This document shows positions 43,991 through 55,613 of a stretch of DNA of 64,000 nucleotides, one piece after another. Below the pieces are notes generated by a model. That model had not been told where the DNA came from and ran no database searches. It saw only the letters and a program-made list of their open reading frames with translations. The translations under genes and the position numbers were made by a program. Origin of the DNA: Geminicoccaceae bacterium (lineage in GTDB: Bacteria > Pseudomonadota > Alphaproteobacteria > Geminicoccales > Geminicoccaceae). Each line of letters starts with the position of its first letter. Position 1 is the stretch's first letter. Location: contig AP024683.1 of the NCBI GenBank assembly GCA_025999455.1, positions 2,792,451-2,856,450 of the forward strand. The letters are read 5' to 3'.

Positions 43991-44988
43991 TCAGCCCGCG
44001 ACATCCGCGCCCAGGTGGAAGAGGCAGTCGCCGCGCTCGACGAGCGGAATCGGCCGGCGGCAGAGGACGAGCCCCCCGGCCGCGAAGCGCAGCTCGAGCG
44101 GTGCGCGCTCCGGCTCGTCCGGATCGTGCAGCCAGCCGGCCGTCTGCCCCGCCACCACCTCCTCGCCCTGCACCACCGCCGGCTCGAAGAGCCCCGCCCG
44201 CGGCGCGTAGAGGTAATGCTCGGCCCGCACCTCGACGAGCCGCGTCGGACCCGGCTCCGGCCCGCCCTCGAGCACGCCCAGATGCGCGAGGAAGCCGAGC
44301 ACGCCCCTGCGAGCGACCGCGAGCGTGGCGGGTGTCACCGTGCCCGCCCCGCCGAGCTCGGTGCCGAGCGCCAAGACGCCTTTGCGGTCGGCCGCGGCCA
44401 GGAACCCCGTGTCGTTGCCGATCGGCGGAACGAGGTAGCTCACCGGCGCGCCGAACGCCCGCAGCGCTGCGAGCTTGGGGGCCCGGAGCGGATCCTCGGG
44501 GCCGGTCCGGGCGAGCGCGCTCGGCAGGTAGTCGAGCGTCCGGCCGCCCGAATGGAGGTCGATCGCCGCGTCGCAGCGGGGCAAGAGAAACTCCTCGACG
44601 AAATGCGCGATCGCCTTGGTGGGCTCGTGGTCGAGGCCGGGATCGCCCACGAACATCCGGTTGAGGTTGGCCCCGTCGATCGGCGAACAGCGCTGCCCGG
44701 CCAAGACCGCGGGTAGGTTCGTCATCGGCAGGAAAACGAGCCGCCCCCGAACCCGGTCGGGCTCGAGCTCGTGGAAGAGCCGCAGGAGGGTGATCGGCCC
44801 CTCGTATTCGTCGCCGTGATTGCCGCCGCCCAGATAGACCGTGGGCCCCTCCCCGCCGCGGATCACACCGATCGGCACGCCGATCCAGCCATAGGCCGAA
44901 CGGTTCGAGGAGAAGGGCACGCGCAGATGGCCGAGCCGCTTGCCCGGGGCGTCCAGATCGACGGGGCAGCTCACGCGCGTGGCGCCGC

Positions 44989-44992
<4 letters not shown>
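43991..44992 (-). CDS. M14-type deacylase (succinylglutamate desuccinylase/aspartoacylase family)
   Basis: A 333-residue zinc-dependent amidohydrolase of the AstE/AspA family, related to the N-acetyl-diaminobutyrate deacetylase DoeB. Zinc ligands are H59 and E62 ([11 protein letters not shown]) and the His of IDLHSGG (about 150). A C-terminal domain follows ([17 protein letters not shown]). It is expected to release an amino acid from an N-acyl or amide derivative in the cytoplasm. ATG at 44992 overlaps the stop of the upstream ABC ATPase gene (ATGA), making it the last gene of the dipeptide-type ABC operon and probably the first enzyme acting on the imported ligand. Confidence 0.87.
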
Positions 44993-45992
<1,000 letters not shown>

Positions 45993-45996
<4 letters not shown>

Positions 45997-46997
45997 GCGA
46001 CCCGCTCCACGGGCGGCGTCGCGAGTTCGGCGCGGAAGCAGGCGACGGCGCGGGCACCGGCCCGAGCGAGCGGCGGGTCGGCCTGCCGACAGGCCGGCCC
46101 GGCGAGCGCACAGCGGGGGGCGAAGCGGCAGCCGGGCCCGAGCTCGCCGAGCTGGGGGACGCTCCCGGGGATGACCTGCAGCCGCTCGCGGTCGCTCTCG
46201 GGATCGGGCAGGCTTTCGAGCAGCCCGCGCGTGTAGGGATGGGCCGGGGCCTCGAAGATCGCCTCGACCGGGCCCTCCTCGATCACCCGCCCGGCGTACA
46301 TGACGAGGACCCGGTGCGCGAACTCGGCGACGATGCCGAGATCGTGGGTGATGAGGACGACCGCCATGCCGAGCTCGGCCTGCAGCCGCTCCAGGAGGTC
46401 GAGGATCTGCGCCTGGATCGTGACGTCGAGCGCCGTGGTGGGCTCGTCGGCCAGGAGCACCTTGGGGTTGCAGGCGAGTGCGATCGCGATCATCACCCGC
46501 TGCCGCATGCCACCCGAGAGCTCGTGCGGGTAGGATTCGAGCCGCTCGGCCGGCGAAGGAATGCCGACCTTGGCCAAGAGCTCGATCGCCCGATCCCGCG
46601 CCGCCCGCCGCCCGAGCCGCTCGTGCTGCCGCAAGGTCTCGAGGATCTGCTCGCCGACCGTGAAGACCGGGTTCAAGGAGGTCATCGGCTCCTGGAAGAT
46701 CATCGCGATCTTGGCACCGCGGATGCGCTGGAGCTCGCGTTCGGGGAGCTGCAGGAGATCGCGCCCCTCGAAGAGCACCCGACCGGCCACGACCCGGCCC
46801 GGCGGCTGCGGCACGAGGCCCAGGATCGAGAGCGCCGTCATGCTCTTGCCGCAGCCCGATTCGCCGACGATTCCGAGCACCTCGCCGGGCCAGAGGTCGA
46901 AGGAGACCCCGTCGACGGCGTTGAACCGGCCGCGTTCGGTCCGCAGTTCGGTCGTGAGGCCCTGGACCGAGAGGACGGGCGCCGGGCTGGTGGTCAT
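45993..46997 (-). CDS. Dipeptide/oligopeptide ABC transporter ATPase (DppD/OppD type)
   Basis: A 334-residue ATPase. Walker A is GESGCGKSM, the signature is [15 protein letters not shown] and Walker B is [12 protein letters not shown]. The C-terminal Cys motif ([15 protein letters not shown]) of peptide transporters is present. ATG at 46997 overlaps the permease stop (ATGA); the longer open frame is a shadow. It works with the DppF-type ATPase encoded just downstream. Confidence 0.93.
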
Positions 46998-47873
46998 TGC
47001 TGGACCTTGAGGCGCGGGTCGAGCACGTCGCGGAGCCCGTCGCCCAGCAGGTTGAGCCCGAGCACGGTCATCGCGAGCGCCAAGCCCGGGATCAGCGTGA
47101 TCCAGGGCGCTTCGCGGATGTAGAGCCGGCCCTCGGCGATGATGTTGCCCCAGGTCGGCGTGGGCGGGGCGGCACCCAGGCCCAAGAAGCTCAGCACCGC
47201 TTCCGAGAGCACGGAATAGGCGAAGATGAAGGTGAGCTGGACGATCAAGGGTGCGGTGCAGTTGGGCAGGACGTGGCGCAGCAGGATGCGCAGGTTCGAG
47301 GCCCCCATGGCGCGCGCCGCCTCGACATAGGCCTGCTCGCGCACGACCAGGACCGAAGCGCGCACGATCCGGGCGGTGCGCGGGGTGTAGACGGCGGCCA
47401 AGGCGATCACGGCGTTGATCGAGCCCGGGCCGAGGGCGGCCGTGATGCCGATCGCCAAGAGGATCACCGGGAAGGCCATGAAGGCGTCCATGATCCGCAT
47501 CAAGAGATTGTCGAGGGCGCGGAAATAGCCCGCGAGCGCACCCAGGAGCGTGCCGAACAGGGCGTTCAAGAGCACGACACCGAAGCCGATCGCGAGCGAG
47601 AGTTGGGCACCCTTGACGACCCGGCTCCACTGGCTGCGGCCGAAATTGTCGGTGCCGAAGATCCATTCCGACCCCGGCGGGCGGAACTTGTGCCGCATCG
47701 AGATGCGGTTGGGGTCGACCTGGATCAACAGATCGGCGAACAGCGCCGCCACGAGGACGATCGAGAACAAGAAGGCGCCCACGAGGAAGAGCTTGTGGCG
47801 CAGGAGCCGGCGGAGCGTCGGAAAGCGCCGCCGCGGCGGCGCCGCGACCGCGTCGAGCGGGCTCGACAGCGCC

Positions 47874-47884
<11 letters not shown>
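46994..47884 (-). CDS. Dipeptide-type ABC transporter permease (DppC type)
   Basis: A 296-residue permease with an N-terminal cytoplasmic segment, the OppC N-domain helix (about 32-52) and five further helices. The EAA loop is [22 protein letters not shown] (about 181-202). ATG at 47884 overlaps the end of the DppB-type gene by 11 bp. Confidence 0.93.
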
Positions 47885-48827
<943 letters not shown>

Positions 48828-48871
48828 GGCCCCTCCTCCCGATCCCGGTGCTCAGCGCCTCGACGCGCGGA

Positions 48872-50449
48872 TCACTTCTCCATCCAGACGTTGTACATGC
48901 GCGGGATGCGGAAGGGCACGAAGTTTTTCACGTTGCTGCGCACCGCTTGGTTCTTGGTGAGCCAGCCGAAGGGCAGTGCCAGCCCGTTCTCCATGACCCG
49001 GTACTGGACCCGTGCGAAAGCCACGTAGCGTTCCTCGACCGTGGGCTTCGAGATCATGTCGTTGTAGGCGGCGTCGAACACCGGGTCGGTGTCGTTCGGG
49101 TTCTTGAAATTGTAGATCGGCGTCGGCCGCGCCAGGAACTTGAAGACGGCCAGATAGCCGAGGGCCGTGTTCGTGCCCCAGCCGGTGAAGTGGTAGTTCC
49201 AGGCGTCGTGGTTCTTGTCCCGGGTGGCGATCGTGGCCGGCCAGTCCTGCACCTCGAGGCGCACGTTCATGCCGATCGCCTTGAGCTGCTCGGCCATGAC
49301 GAGCGCCGCATTGTACATCGAGGTGTAATCTTTGTTGGTGAGGAGCACGAGCTCCTCACCCTTGTAGCCGGCCTGCTTCAAGAGCTCCTTGGCCTTCTCC
49401 GGGTTCTTGACGTTGTAGAACTCCTTGCCGGCATCCGAATAGACCTTGCGGTTCTTGGGCTGGAACCCGAAGTCGAGGCTGTAGGCGCCGTCGGTCGCCG
49501 CCTCCATGATCTCTTCCATGTCGAGGGCGGTCTGGATCGCCCGGCGGACGAGCGGATTGTCGGTCGGCGGCTTGGCGAAGTTCGGCGTGGCGATGTGGAT
49601 CCAGAAATTCTCGTACGGGATGATCGTGATCGCCTTGTTCTGCTTCAACCGCGCGACACTCGCCTGCGGCACGTCCTCGACCGCGTGGAGCTCACCCGTC
49701 TCGAGCCCCGCCACCCGCGCCCCGGGCTCGGTCACGATCCGGAAGGTGACCGTGTCGAGGCACGCCACCTTGTAGCCGCCGAAGCCCGTGCGGTCCGCGA
49801 ACGCCTCGTTCGGCACGTAATTTTCGAACCGCGCGAGCTTGACGTGGCTGTCCGGCACGAACTCGACGAAGCGGAACGGCCCCGTGCCGATCGGCTCCAT
49901 CTTCAAGGGCGGCGCTTCGGTGTTCTCGGCCGGCGTGATCACGATCGGCACGCTGAAGGAGGACAGATCCTCGAGGAAGGTCGGCTGTGCCACCTTCATC
50001 TTGATGACGAAGGTGTGCGGGTCCGGCGCCTCCCAGCTCTCCACGTTGTTCAAGATCACCTTCTCGATGCCGACCTTCTTGTAACGGTCGAACGAAGCCG
50101 CGACGTCCTTCGACGTCATGGGCTTGCCGTTGTGGAAGGTGATACCTTTACGCAGCTTGAAGGTGTGGACCTTGCCGTCGTCGCTCGTCGTGAGCGATTC
50201 GGCGAGCTCCAGGATCGGCTCGTTCTCCTCGCTCCGCGTCATCAGCGATTCGTAGACGTGCATCGCGATGTTGCGCGTGCTGATCGTCGAGGAGGCGTGC
50301 TGGTCGAGCGAGTTGACCTTGGCCTCCTGGCCGAACACGAGATCGCCGCCTTCGACCGGGCAGCTGAACTTGGCGAACGCCGGCCCGCTCGCCAGCCCGA
50401 TCCCGAGTGCCACGGCCGAAGCCGTCCCGAACAGCCGGATCCCCCGCAT
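48872..50449 (-). CDS. Dipeptide-type ABC substrate-binding protein (SBP family 5)
   Basis: A 525-residue periplasmic binding protein of family 5, with a signal peptide (about 1-26, ending GPAFA-KF) and the family stretch SLTTDDGKVHTFKLRKGITFHNGKPMTSKDVAASFDR. It binds peptides, or in some members glycosides, opines or N-acyl amino acids. ATG at 50449 follows GGAGGGAGG. First gene of a six-gene operon ending with the M14 deacylase, which hints that the ligand carries an N-acyl or amide bond. Confidence 0.92.
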   Translation of the reverse strand: MRGIRLFGTASAVALGIGLASGPAFAKFSCPVEGGDLVFGQEAKVNSLDQHASSTISTRNIAMHVYESLMTRSEENEPILELAESLTTSDDGKVHTFKLRKGITFHNGKPMTSKDVAASFDRYKKVGIEKVILNNVESWEAPDPHTFVIKMKVAQPTFLEDLSSFSVPIVITPAENTEAPPLKMEPIGTGPFRFVEFVPDSHVKLARFENYVPNEAFADRTGFGGYKVACLDTVTFRIVTEPGARVAGLETGELHAVEDVPQASVARLKQNKAITIIPYENFWIHIATPNFAKPPTDNPLVRRAIQTALDMEEIMEAATDGAYSLDFGFQPKNRKVYSDAGKEFYNVKNPEKAKELLKQAGYKGEELVLLTNKDYTSMYNAALVMAEQLKAIGMNVRLEVQDWPATIATRDKNHDAWNYHFTGWGTNTALGYLAVFKFLARPTPIYNFKNPNDTDPVFDAAYNDMISKPTVEERYVAFARVQYRVMENGLALPFGWLTKNQAVRSNVKNFVPFRIPRMYNVWMEK

Positions 50450-50469
50450 CGTACCCTCCCTCCGTCGGC

Positions 50470-50494
50470 CGGGTCGGCGACCCGCCTTTTTTTT
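50470..50494. promoter_or_regulatory. Hairpin with adjacent T8 tract upstream of the peptide ABC operon
   Basis: CGGGTCGGCGACCCG (50470-50484) is a hairpin followed by TTTTTTTT (50487-50494) on the plus strand. That is a classic plus-strand terminator shape, but no plus-strand gene precedes it. On the minus strand it forms an A-tract and hairpin in the leader just before the binding-protein ribosome site. It may block antisense read-through or separate the aminotransferase transcript from the ABC operon. Confidence 0.45.
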
Positions 50495-50564
50495 CTCGAT
50501 GCAAGCCTAATGCCAACGCCGCCCCTGGCAACCCGTCTCGCGTGCGCCCGCCCCTTCGCCTCGC

Positions 50565-51482
50565 TCATCCCGGCCAGACCGGGGTGAGCCAGCCCCGCCG
50601 CTCGGGCCGCTCGCCGCGCACGGTCGCGAAATAGGCTTTCTGAAGGGCGCGCGTGATCGGCCCCGGCTTCCCGTCCCCGACCGGCAGCCGGTCGACCGAG
50701 ACGATCGGCACGATCTCCCAACCCGAACCGCAGGCGAGCACTTCCTCGGCGGCCCAGAGCTCGCTTCTGTCCACCGACCGCTCGACGACCTCGATCCCCG
50801 CCTCCCGGGCGAGCTCGATCAGGGTGGCACGGGTGATGCTCTCGAGGATGTCGCTCGTCACCGATGGCGTGACGAGCCGCCCGTCGCGCACCAGCATCAC
50901 GCACGCCCCGGAGGCCTCGGAGAGCTTGCCCGACGCGGTCGAGAGCAGCGCCCCGTCGTAGCCGTCGCGCTTGGCTTCGAGCTCGGCGGCCCGGTTGTTG
51001 AGATAGTTGCCGGTCGCCTTCACCCGGGCGGGGAGTGCCGCGTCGGCGATCCGGGCCCAGGAGGTGACCTTGACGTGCATCCCGGTCTCGACGAAGCGCG
51101 AGGAGCCGCGCGGCACCGCTCCCGCCATCCAGCCGACCGGGCCCGTCGCGGAAAGCTCGTCGTCGCCGTCGAGATGGACGATCACCCGCACGTGGCAGGT
51201 CTCGCGCAGCTCGTTGGCGCGCAGCATCTCGAGCACGCCCGCCTCGATTTCCTCGAGCGGTGGTGCGCCTTCGAGCCGCAGCACGCGGATCCCGAAGGCG
51301 AGCCGCGCCAGGTGCTCCTTCATCCGGAAGACCCGGAGCTGGCGCTGCTCGTCGTTCCAATAAGCGCGCAGGCCCTCGAAGACTCCGCAGCCGTACTTCA
51401 CCGCACCCGAAAATCCGTGCAGCCGACAGTCTGCGTAACGGACGATCCGGCCGTTCTGGACCATGAAGGGTGCGGTCGGCAT
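50565..51482 (-). CDS. Class IV PLP aminotransferase (branched-chain type)
   Basis: A 305-residue fold-type IV aminotransferase. The N-terminal part has KYGCGVFEGLRAY (about 29-41), the catalytic lysine is K155 (VKATGNYLNN) and the PLP-phosphate region is ITRATLIELAREAGI, followed by ACGSGWEIVPI. This is the branched-chain aminotransferase arrangement (IlvE-like), although D-amino-acid aminotransferases share the fold. ATG at 51482 with GGAGGA upstream. It lies 16 bp after the acyl-CoA dehydrogenase gene, so the two are probably co-transcribed, which would fit branched-chain amino-acid breakdown. Confidence 0.88.
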   Translation of the reverse strand: MPTAPFMVQNGRIVRYADCRLHGFSGAVKYGCGVFEGLRAYWNDEQRQLRVFRMKEHLARLAFGIRVLRLEGAPPLEEIEAGVLEMLRANELRETCHVRVIVHLDGDDELSATGPVGWMAGAVPRGSSRFVETGMHVKVTSWARIADAALPARVKATGNYLNNRAAELEAKRDGYDGALLSTASGKLSEASGACVMLVRDGRLVTPSVTSDILESITRATLIELAREAGIEVVERSVDRSELWAAEEVLACGSGWEIVPIVSVDRLPVGDGKPGPITRALQKAYFATVRGERPERRGWLTPVWPG

Positions 51483-51498
51483 CGGTCCTCCGCCCGGC

Positions 51499-52641
51499 TC
51501 AGCGATCGCCCGCCGCGGCGAACAGCTCGCGGGCGATGATCTCGCGCTGGATCTGGTTGGTGCCCTCGTAGATTTGGCAGACCTTGGCGTCGCGGTAGAG
51601 CCGCTCGACCTCGAAGCCCCGGACGTAGCCCGAGCCGCCGAAGAGTTGGACGGCGTCCCGGGTCGCCTTCACCGCCACGTCGGACGCGAAGCATTTCGCC
51701 ATCGAGCAGGCGAGCGTCGCCCGCTCGCCGCGGTCGAGCCGGCGCGCCGCGTCGTGGACGAGGAGCCGTGCCGCCTGGATGTCCTTGGCCATGTCGGCGA
51801 GCATCCAGCGCACGCCCTGATGGTCGCCGATCGGCCGGCCGAACTGGCGCCGCGTCCGGACGTGGGCGAGCGCCGCCTCGAGCCCCGCCCGGGCGATCCC
51901 GACCGAAAGCGCCGCGATCCCGACCCGGCCCTTGTCGAGCACGCTCATCATGAGATGGAAGCCGCGCCCCTCGGGGCCGAGGAGTGCATCGGGCGGCAGC
52001 TCCACACCGTCGAAGCGGAGCTCGCCCAAGGGGCTCGCCCGCTGGCCCATCTTGTGTTCGGCCCGGCCGCGCACGAAGCCCGGCCGATCGGCGTCGACGA
52101 GGAAGATGCTCATGCCGCGCTTGCCGGCCTCGGGATCGGTGCGGGCGAGCACGACCGCGAAATCGCAGACGGGCGCGTTGTGGATCCAGAGCTTCGCGCC
52201 CTCCAGTCGCCAGCCGCGCTCGGTGCGCACCGCCCGCGTCGCGATCGCCGCCACGTCCGAGCCGGCCTCGGCCTCGGTGATCGCGTAAGCGGGGTGCCGT
52301 GCGGCCGCGAGCAACGGTCCGAGGTAGCGGGCGCGCTGCGCTTCGGTTCCCTGCTCGACGAGGAGGGTCGCCACGAGCTCGACGAGTCCCACCTGGTCGG
52401 CGACCGAGGCGTAGCCGCGGGCGAGCTCTTCCATGACGATCGCGTAGCCGAGATGGTCGAGCCCGGCTCCACCGAGCTCGGCCGGCACGGTGAGGCCCAG
52501 GAGCCCGAGCCCCGCCATCTCGCGGTAGAGCTCGGCCGGGAACCGCTCGCTCGCGTCGAGCTCGCCCGCGATCGGCCGGATCCGCTCTTCGGCGAAGCGC
52601 CGGACCATCGCCTCGACCGCGCGGTGCGGCTCGTCGAGCAT
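51499..52641 (-). CDS. Acyl-CoA dehydrogenase
   Basis: A 380-residue FAD-dependent acyl-CoA dehydrogenase. It has AITEAEAGSD (about 119-128) as first signature, the arginine-containing RRQFGRPIGDHQGVRW region, and CQIYEGTNQIQREIIAREL at the end, with the catalytic glutamate in YEG (about 360). ATG at 52641 has GGGAGG upstream; the longer frame adds 19 residues without support. Chain specificity is not readable. It is upstream of the aminotransferase gene and divergent from the racemase-type gene. Confidence 0.92.
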   Translation of the reverse strand: MLDEPHRAVEAMVRRFAEERIRPIAGELDASERFPAELYREMAGLGLLGLTVPAELGGAGLDHLGYAIVMEELARGYASVADQVGLVELVATLLVEQGTEAQRARYLGPLLAAARHPAYAITEAEAGSDVAAIATRAVRTERGWRLEGAKLWIHNAPVCDFAVVLARTDPEAGKRGMSIFLVDADRPGFVRGRAEHKMGQRASPLGELRFDGVELPPDALLGPEGRGFHLMMSVLDKGRVGIAALSVGIARAGLEAALAHVRTRRQFGRPIGDHQGVRWMLADMAKDIQAARLLVHDAARRLDRGERATLACSMAKCFASDVAVKATRDAVQLFGGSGYVRGFEVERLYRDAKVCQIYEGTNQIQREIIARELFAAAGDR

Positions 52642-52733
52642 CGACCGCCTCCCTTTCCCGGCCCTTTCCGGGTTGCACGCAGCACCCGGGTCCGGCAAGC
52701 CTGGCGACGGCGGGGCGGGGGAGCGGGAGCCGC

Positions 52734-53387
52734 ATGGCGACGATCCTCGTCGTCAATCCGAACAGCAACGCCGCGGTCACCCGGGGTCTCGATCGGGCGG
52801 TCGAGCCCTTCCGCTTGCCGGGTGGGCCCGAGATCCGCTGCGTCCAGCTCGACGCCGGGCCGTTCGGCATCGAGAGCGAAGCCGACATCGCGGCGGTCGC
52901 CCCGCTCCTCGTCGAGCGGGTTCGTGCCGAGCCGGCCGACGCCTACGTGATCGCCTGCTACAGTGATCCGGGGCTGGCCGCCTGCCGCGAGGCGACATCC
53001 TCACCGGTCTTCGGCATCCAGGAGAGTGCCGTCTCGACCGCGCTCGCGCGGGCCGACCGGTTCGGCGTCGTCGCGATCCTGGACCGTGCGATCCCGCGCC
53101 ATCGGCGCGCGCTGCGCCAGATGGGCGTCGAGGCCCGGCTCGCCGGCGAGCGGGCGCTCGGGCTGCGCGTCCACGAGCTCGCGGACGAGGCCCGGACCTG
53201 GGCGCGCCTGCTCGAGGTCGCCCGGGCCCTCGTCGTCGAGGACGGTGCGGGCGCGGTGATCCTGGGGTGCGCCGGCCTGACGCCCTACCGTACCCGCCTC
53301 GAGGCCGAGCTCCGGGTCCCGGTGATCGATCCCACGCTCGCCGCGGTGGGTCTGGCGCTCGCAACGCTGCTCGCCGGCCGGGGTTGA
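52734..53387 (+). CDS. Asp/Glu/hydantoin racemase family protein
   Basis: A 217-residue racemase of the two-cysteine type. VVNPNSN at the start (6-12) is typical of hydantoin racemase-like members. The catalytic pair is C75 (ACYSDPG) and C179 (LGCAGL). It could racemise hydantoins, allantoin or a dicarboxylic amino acid. ATG at 52734 follows GGGAG. It is divergent from the acyl-CoA dehydrogenase gene. Confidence 0.9.
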   Translation: MATILVVNPNSNAAVTRGLDRAVEPFRLPGGPEIRCVQLDAGPFGIESEADIAAVAPLLVERVRAEPADAYVIACYSDPGLAACREATSSPVFGIQESAVSTALARADRFGVVAILDRAIPRHRRALRQMGVEARLAGERALGLRVHELADEARTWARLLEVARALVVEDGAGAVILGCAGLTPYRTRLEAELRVPVIDPTLAAVGLALATLLAGRG

Positions 53388-53873
53388 ACCGCGCCGCGGC
53401 GGGCCCGGTCGGGCGGTCGGGTCCGCCGCCGGGATCGATCGCTTGCGCCCACGGATCGCCGCGAACCACGCCCTTCGAGGGGCGGTCACGACCGAGGGTC
53501 GAGCCTCGGCCGCCTTCGTTTCGCGCGCCCTCGGGCCGAGGGCGCGAGAAGGGTTGCGCCCGAAATCGTCGCGATCCGGCGTGCGCGGCCCGAGCCACCG
53601 GCCGTTTCGGATCGGCCGCCGGCGCTCGAAACCTCGGCCGAGCTCGTCCGCCTCGGCGCCGCCCCCGATCGCGCGGCGCGCGCCCGCATCGCCCCAGGGC
53701 CACGCTGCCGACCGCGCCGTTCTCCGAGCCCTCGCCCGCCGCCGCGCGCCGCAGCCCATCGGCTGCGGCGGGTCGGCGGATCGGACGGCCCGACCGGTCG
53801 AGGACGCGGGCCCGTATCGGCGCAGCTCGGTTCGGCGCTGCTCGACCGGTCGGCGAGCGGCCTCGGGGAGCCG
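53388..53873. other. Gene-free spacer of 0.5 kb with a strong hairpin
   Basis: This convergent interval between the racemase and flavin-reductase genes has open frames that are Arg/Pro/Ser rich and do not look coding. A near-perfect palindrome, CGCGCCCTCGG-G-CCGAGGGCGCG (53524-53546), could be a terminator. Nothing else is recognised. Confidence 0.6.
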
Positions 53874-54515
53874 CTAGGTGCTGCGCCCCTCGCGTTCGGC
53901 GAGCCAGGTCCGGTAGCTCTTGCGCACGAGCTCGAAGCGGTCACGGGTGCGGCAATAGAGATTGCCGAAGAGCCGACCGATCGGCCGCCAGCGGTCGAGG
54001 TCGAGCCGGAGCGTGGCGGGGTCGATCAGCGCGTCGCGGACCTGGACCGCCTGGATCTCGCCCACGACGAGCTCGCGCCCGCCGCCCGGCAGGAGGGTGA
54101 CGAGCTTCCTGCATTCGAGGGCGGCCGGGGCCTCGGCGAGGCGGGGTGGCCGGACCGTCGCACTCGGGGCGAGGCCGAGACCGGCGATCTCGACCTCCGA
54201 GATCTCGGGCGGGAAGTCGACGGCGCAGAGGTTCATCTGCTCGGCGAGATCCTCGTCGACGAGGTTGACGACGAACTCGCCCGTCGCCTCGACGTTGCGG
54301 CCCGTGTCCTTCTGAACGGGCCCCTCCCGCCGCTCGATGCCGAGCACGACGAGCGCCGGGTCCTGGCTGAAGAGGTTGAAGAAGCTGTAGGGTGCGGCGT
54401 TGACGATCCCCTCGGGGCCGACGCTCGTCACGAGCGCGATCGGCCGCGGCACGACGAGGGCGGTCAAGAGCTTGTAGCGCTGGGCGCGATCGAGATCGGC
54501 GAGCCGGAGCTGCAA
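53874..54515 (-). CDS. Flavin reductase-like, FMN-binding split-barrel protein
   Basis: A 213-residue protein of the flavin reductase-like domain family. The FMN-binding region is VVPRPIALVTSVGPEGIVNAAPYSFFN (about 21-47), followed by KDTGRNVEATGEFVVNLVDEDL. Such proteins reduce flavin or act as small FMN oxidoreductases. The start is TTG at 54515 with GGGAGGA eight bases upstream. It stands alone between two gene-free spacers. Confidence 0.87.
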   Translation of the reverse strand: MQLRLADLDRAQRYKLLTALVVPRPIALVTSVGPEGIVNAAPYSFFNLFSQDPALVVLGIERREGPVQKDTGRNVEATGEFVVNLVDEDLAEQMNLCAVDFPPEISEVEIAGLGLAPSATVRPPRLAEAPAALECRKLVTLLPGGGRELVVGEIQAVQVRDALIDPATLRLDLDRWRPIGRLFGNLYCRTRDRFELVRKSYRTWLAEREGRST

Positions 54516-55613
54516 GGTGGGTTCCTCCCGGGCGACGGGTGCGGCCCGCCCCTCCTGCCCGAGCCGCGCGCAGCCGTCGAGCCGTCGGGCCGCGGCCGAT
54601 GCCGGCTACCGACCGACCCTCGCCTCGCGCGGCCGGGCTCCGGAGCCCGGTCCCCGGGGTCCGGGCTGTTCGGGCTGCCGTCCGCGCTCTCGACCTCGGG
54701 CGAGGCTCGCCCGTGGGCCGAAGCCGGCTGCCGACTGACCCTCGGGTCGCCGACCTCCGAGGTCGTTCGGATGGGTCACGAGGCGGAGCCGATCCCCCTC
54801 CTCCCCAGGGCCAGGGGCACCGTGGAGCCGCCGAACCTCGGCCGGTGGCGACCGTCGCCGGATGTCCGGACGACCCGCCCGGCACTTCGCAGCGCGGTCT
54901 CGAGACTCGACCACCGCGTACTCCCCTCCGCCCGAGCCCGCGAGCTCGGTCACGTCACCGTTCCGAGCCGTGGGTGACGGCCGAACGACCCTGGGACGTG
55001 AATGCGCCGCGGTTCCGAGGTTCGGATCCGTCCAGAACCTACCGGTTCGGCATCTTTCCTCCGGCCCGAGCGGGGACTTCCAGGGCCGCGGTGGTTCCCG
55101 ACCGCCGGGGCCGGGCACCGACGCCTCGAGCACGACCGCCCGCGCTCGAGAGCCGCCTCCTTCCTCTGCCAGCCTTTCGAACACCCCTTTCTTCGAGCGC
55201 GGGGGATGCCGACAGGCCGCCGGGGCGCGAGCGACGGCGGCGCTCGTACGACCCTCGCGGTGCGGAGGACGACGTTCCGTGGTGCCGTTCTGCGAACCGC
55301 AATCGCGCGGCCGACCCCTCCTGCCCGAACCGATGCAGCCTCGAAGGCACCGGGGCCCGGCCGTGCAGCTCGCCGCCTCGCCTTGGAGCCGCAGGGTGGG
55401 AGCGAAAGTCGGGAAACCCTCGGGCACCACTCGGCCGGACCCGCCACCTTCCCGAACTCTCGGCGGGATGCTGCACGGTCGACCAGCGTGGACCGGCAGC
55501 GACGGCCGATCGCGAAGTGGCCCGCGGACCCGGTCCCGTCCCGGCCTCGTCGGGGATCACAGGGTTTGGACCACCTGCCGCGCGAGCCGAGACGGGCTCG
55601 AAAGCGCCGGCGC
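54516..55613. other. Gene-free spacer of 1.1 kb
   Basis: No frame looks coding; predicted peptides are Arg/Pro/Ser rich and lack start signals. It contains a short direct repeat (separate entry) and a perfect 18-bp palindrome at 54633-54650 (CCGGGCTCCGGAGCCCGG). The flavin reductase promoter is expected near 54516-54600 but no clear hexamers were seen. Confidence 0.6.
54594..54744. repeat. Direct repeat of about 29 bp, 122 bp apart
   Basis: 54594-54622 and 54716-54744 share GGCCGA.GCCGGCT.CCGAC.GACCCTCG with three differences. The spacing of 122 bp and weaker similarity around the copies suggest a degraded tandem duplication within the spacer. Confidence 0.5.
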
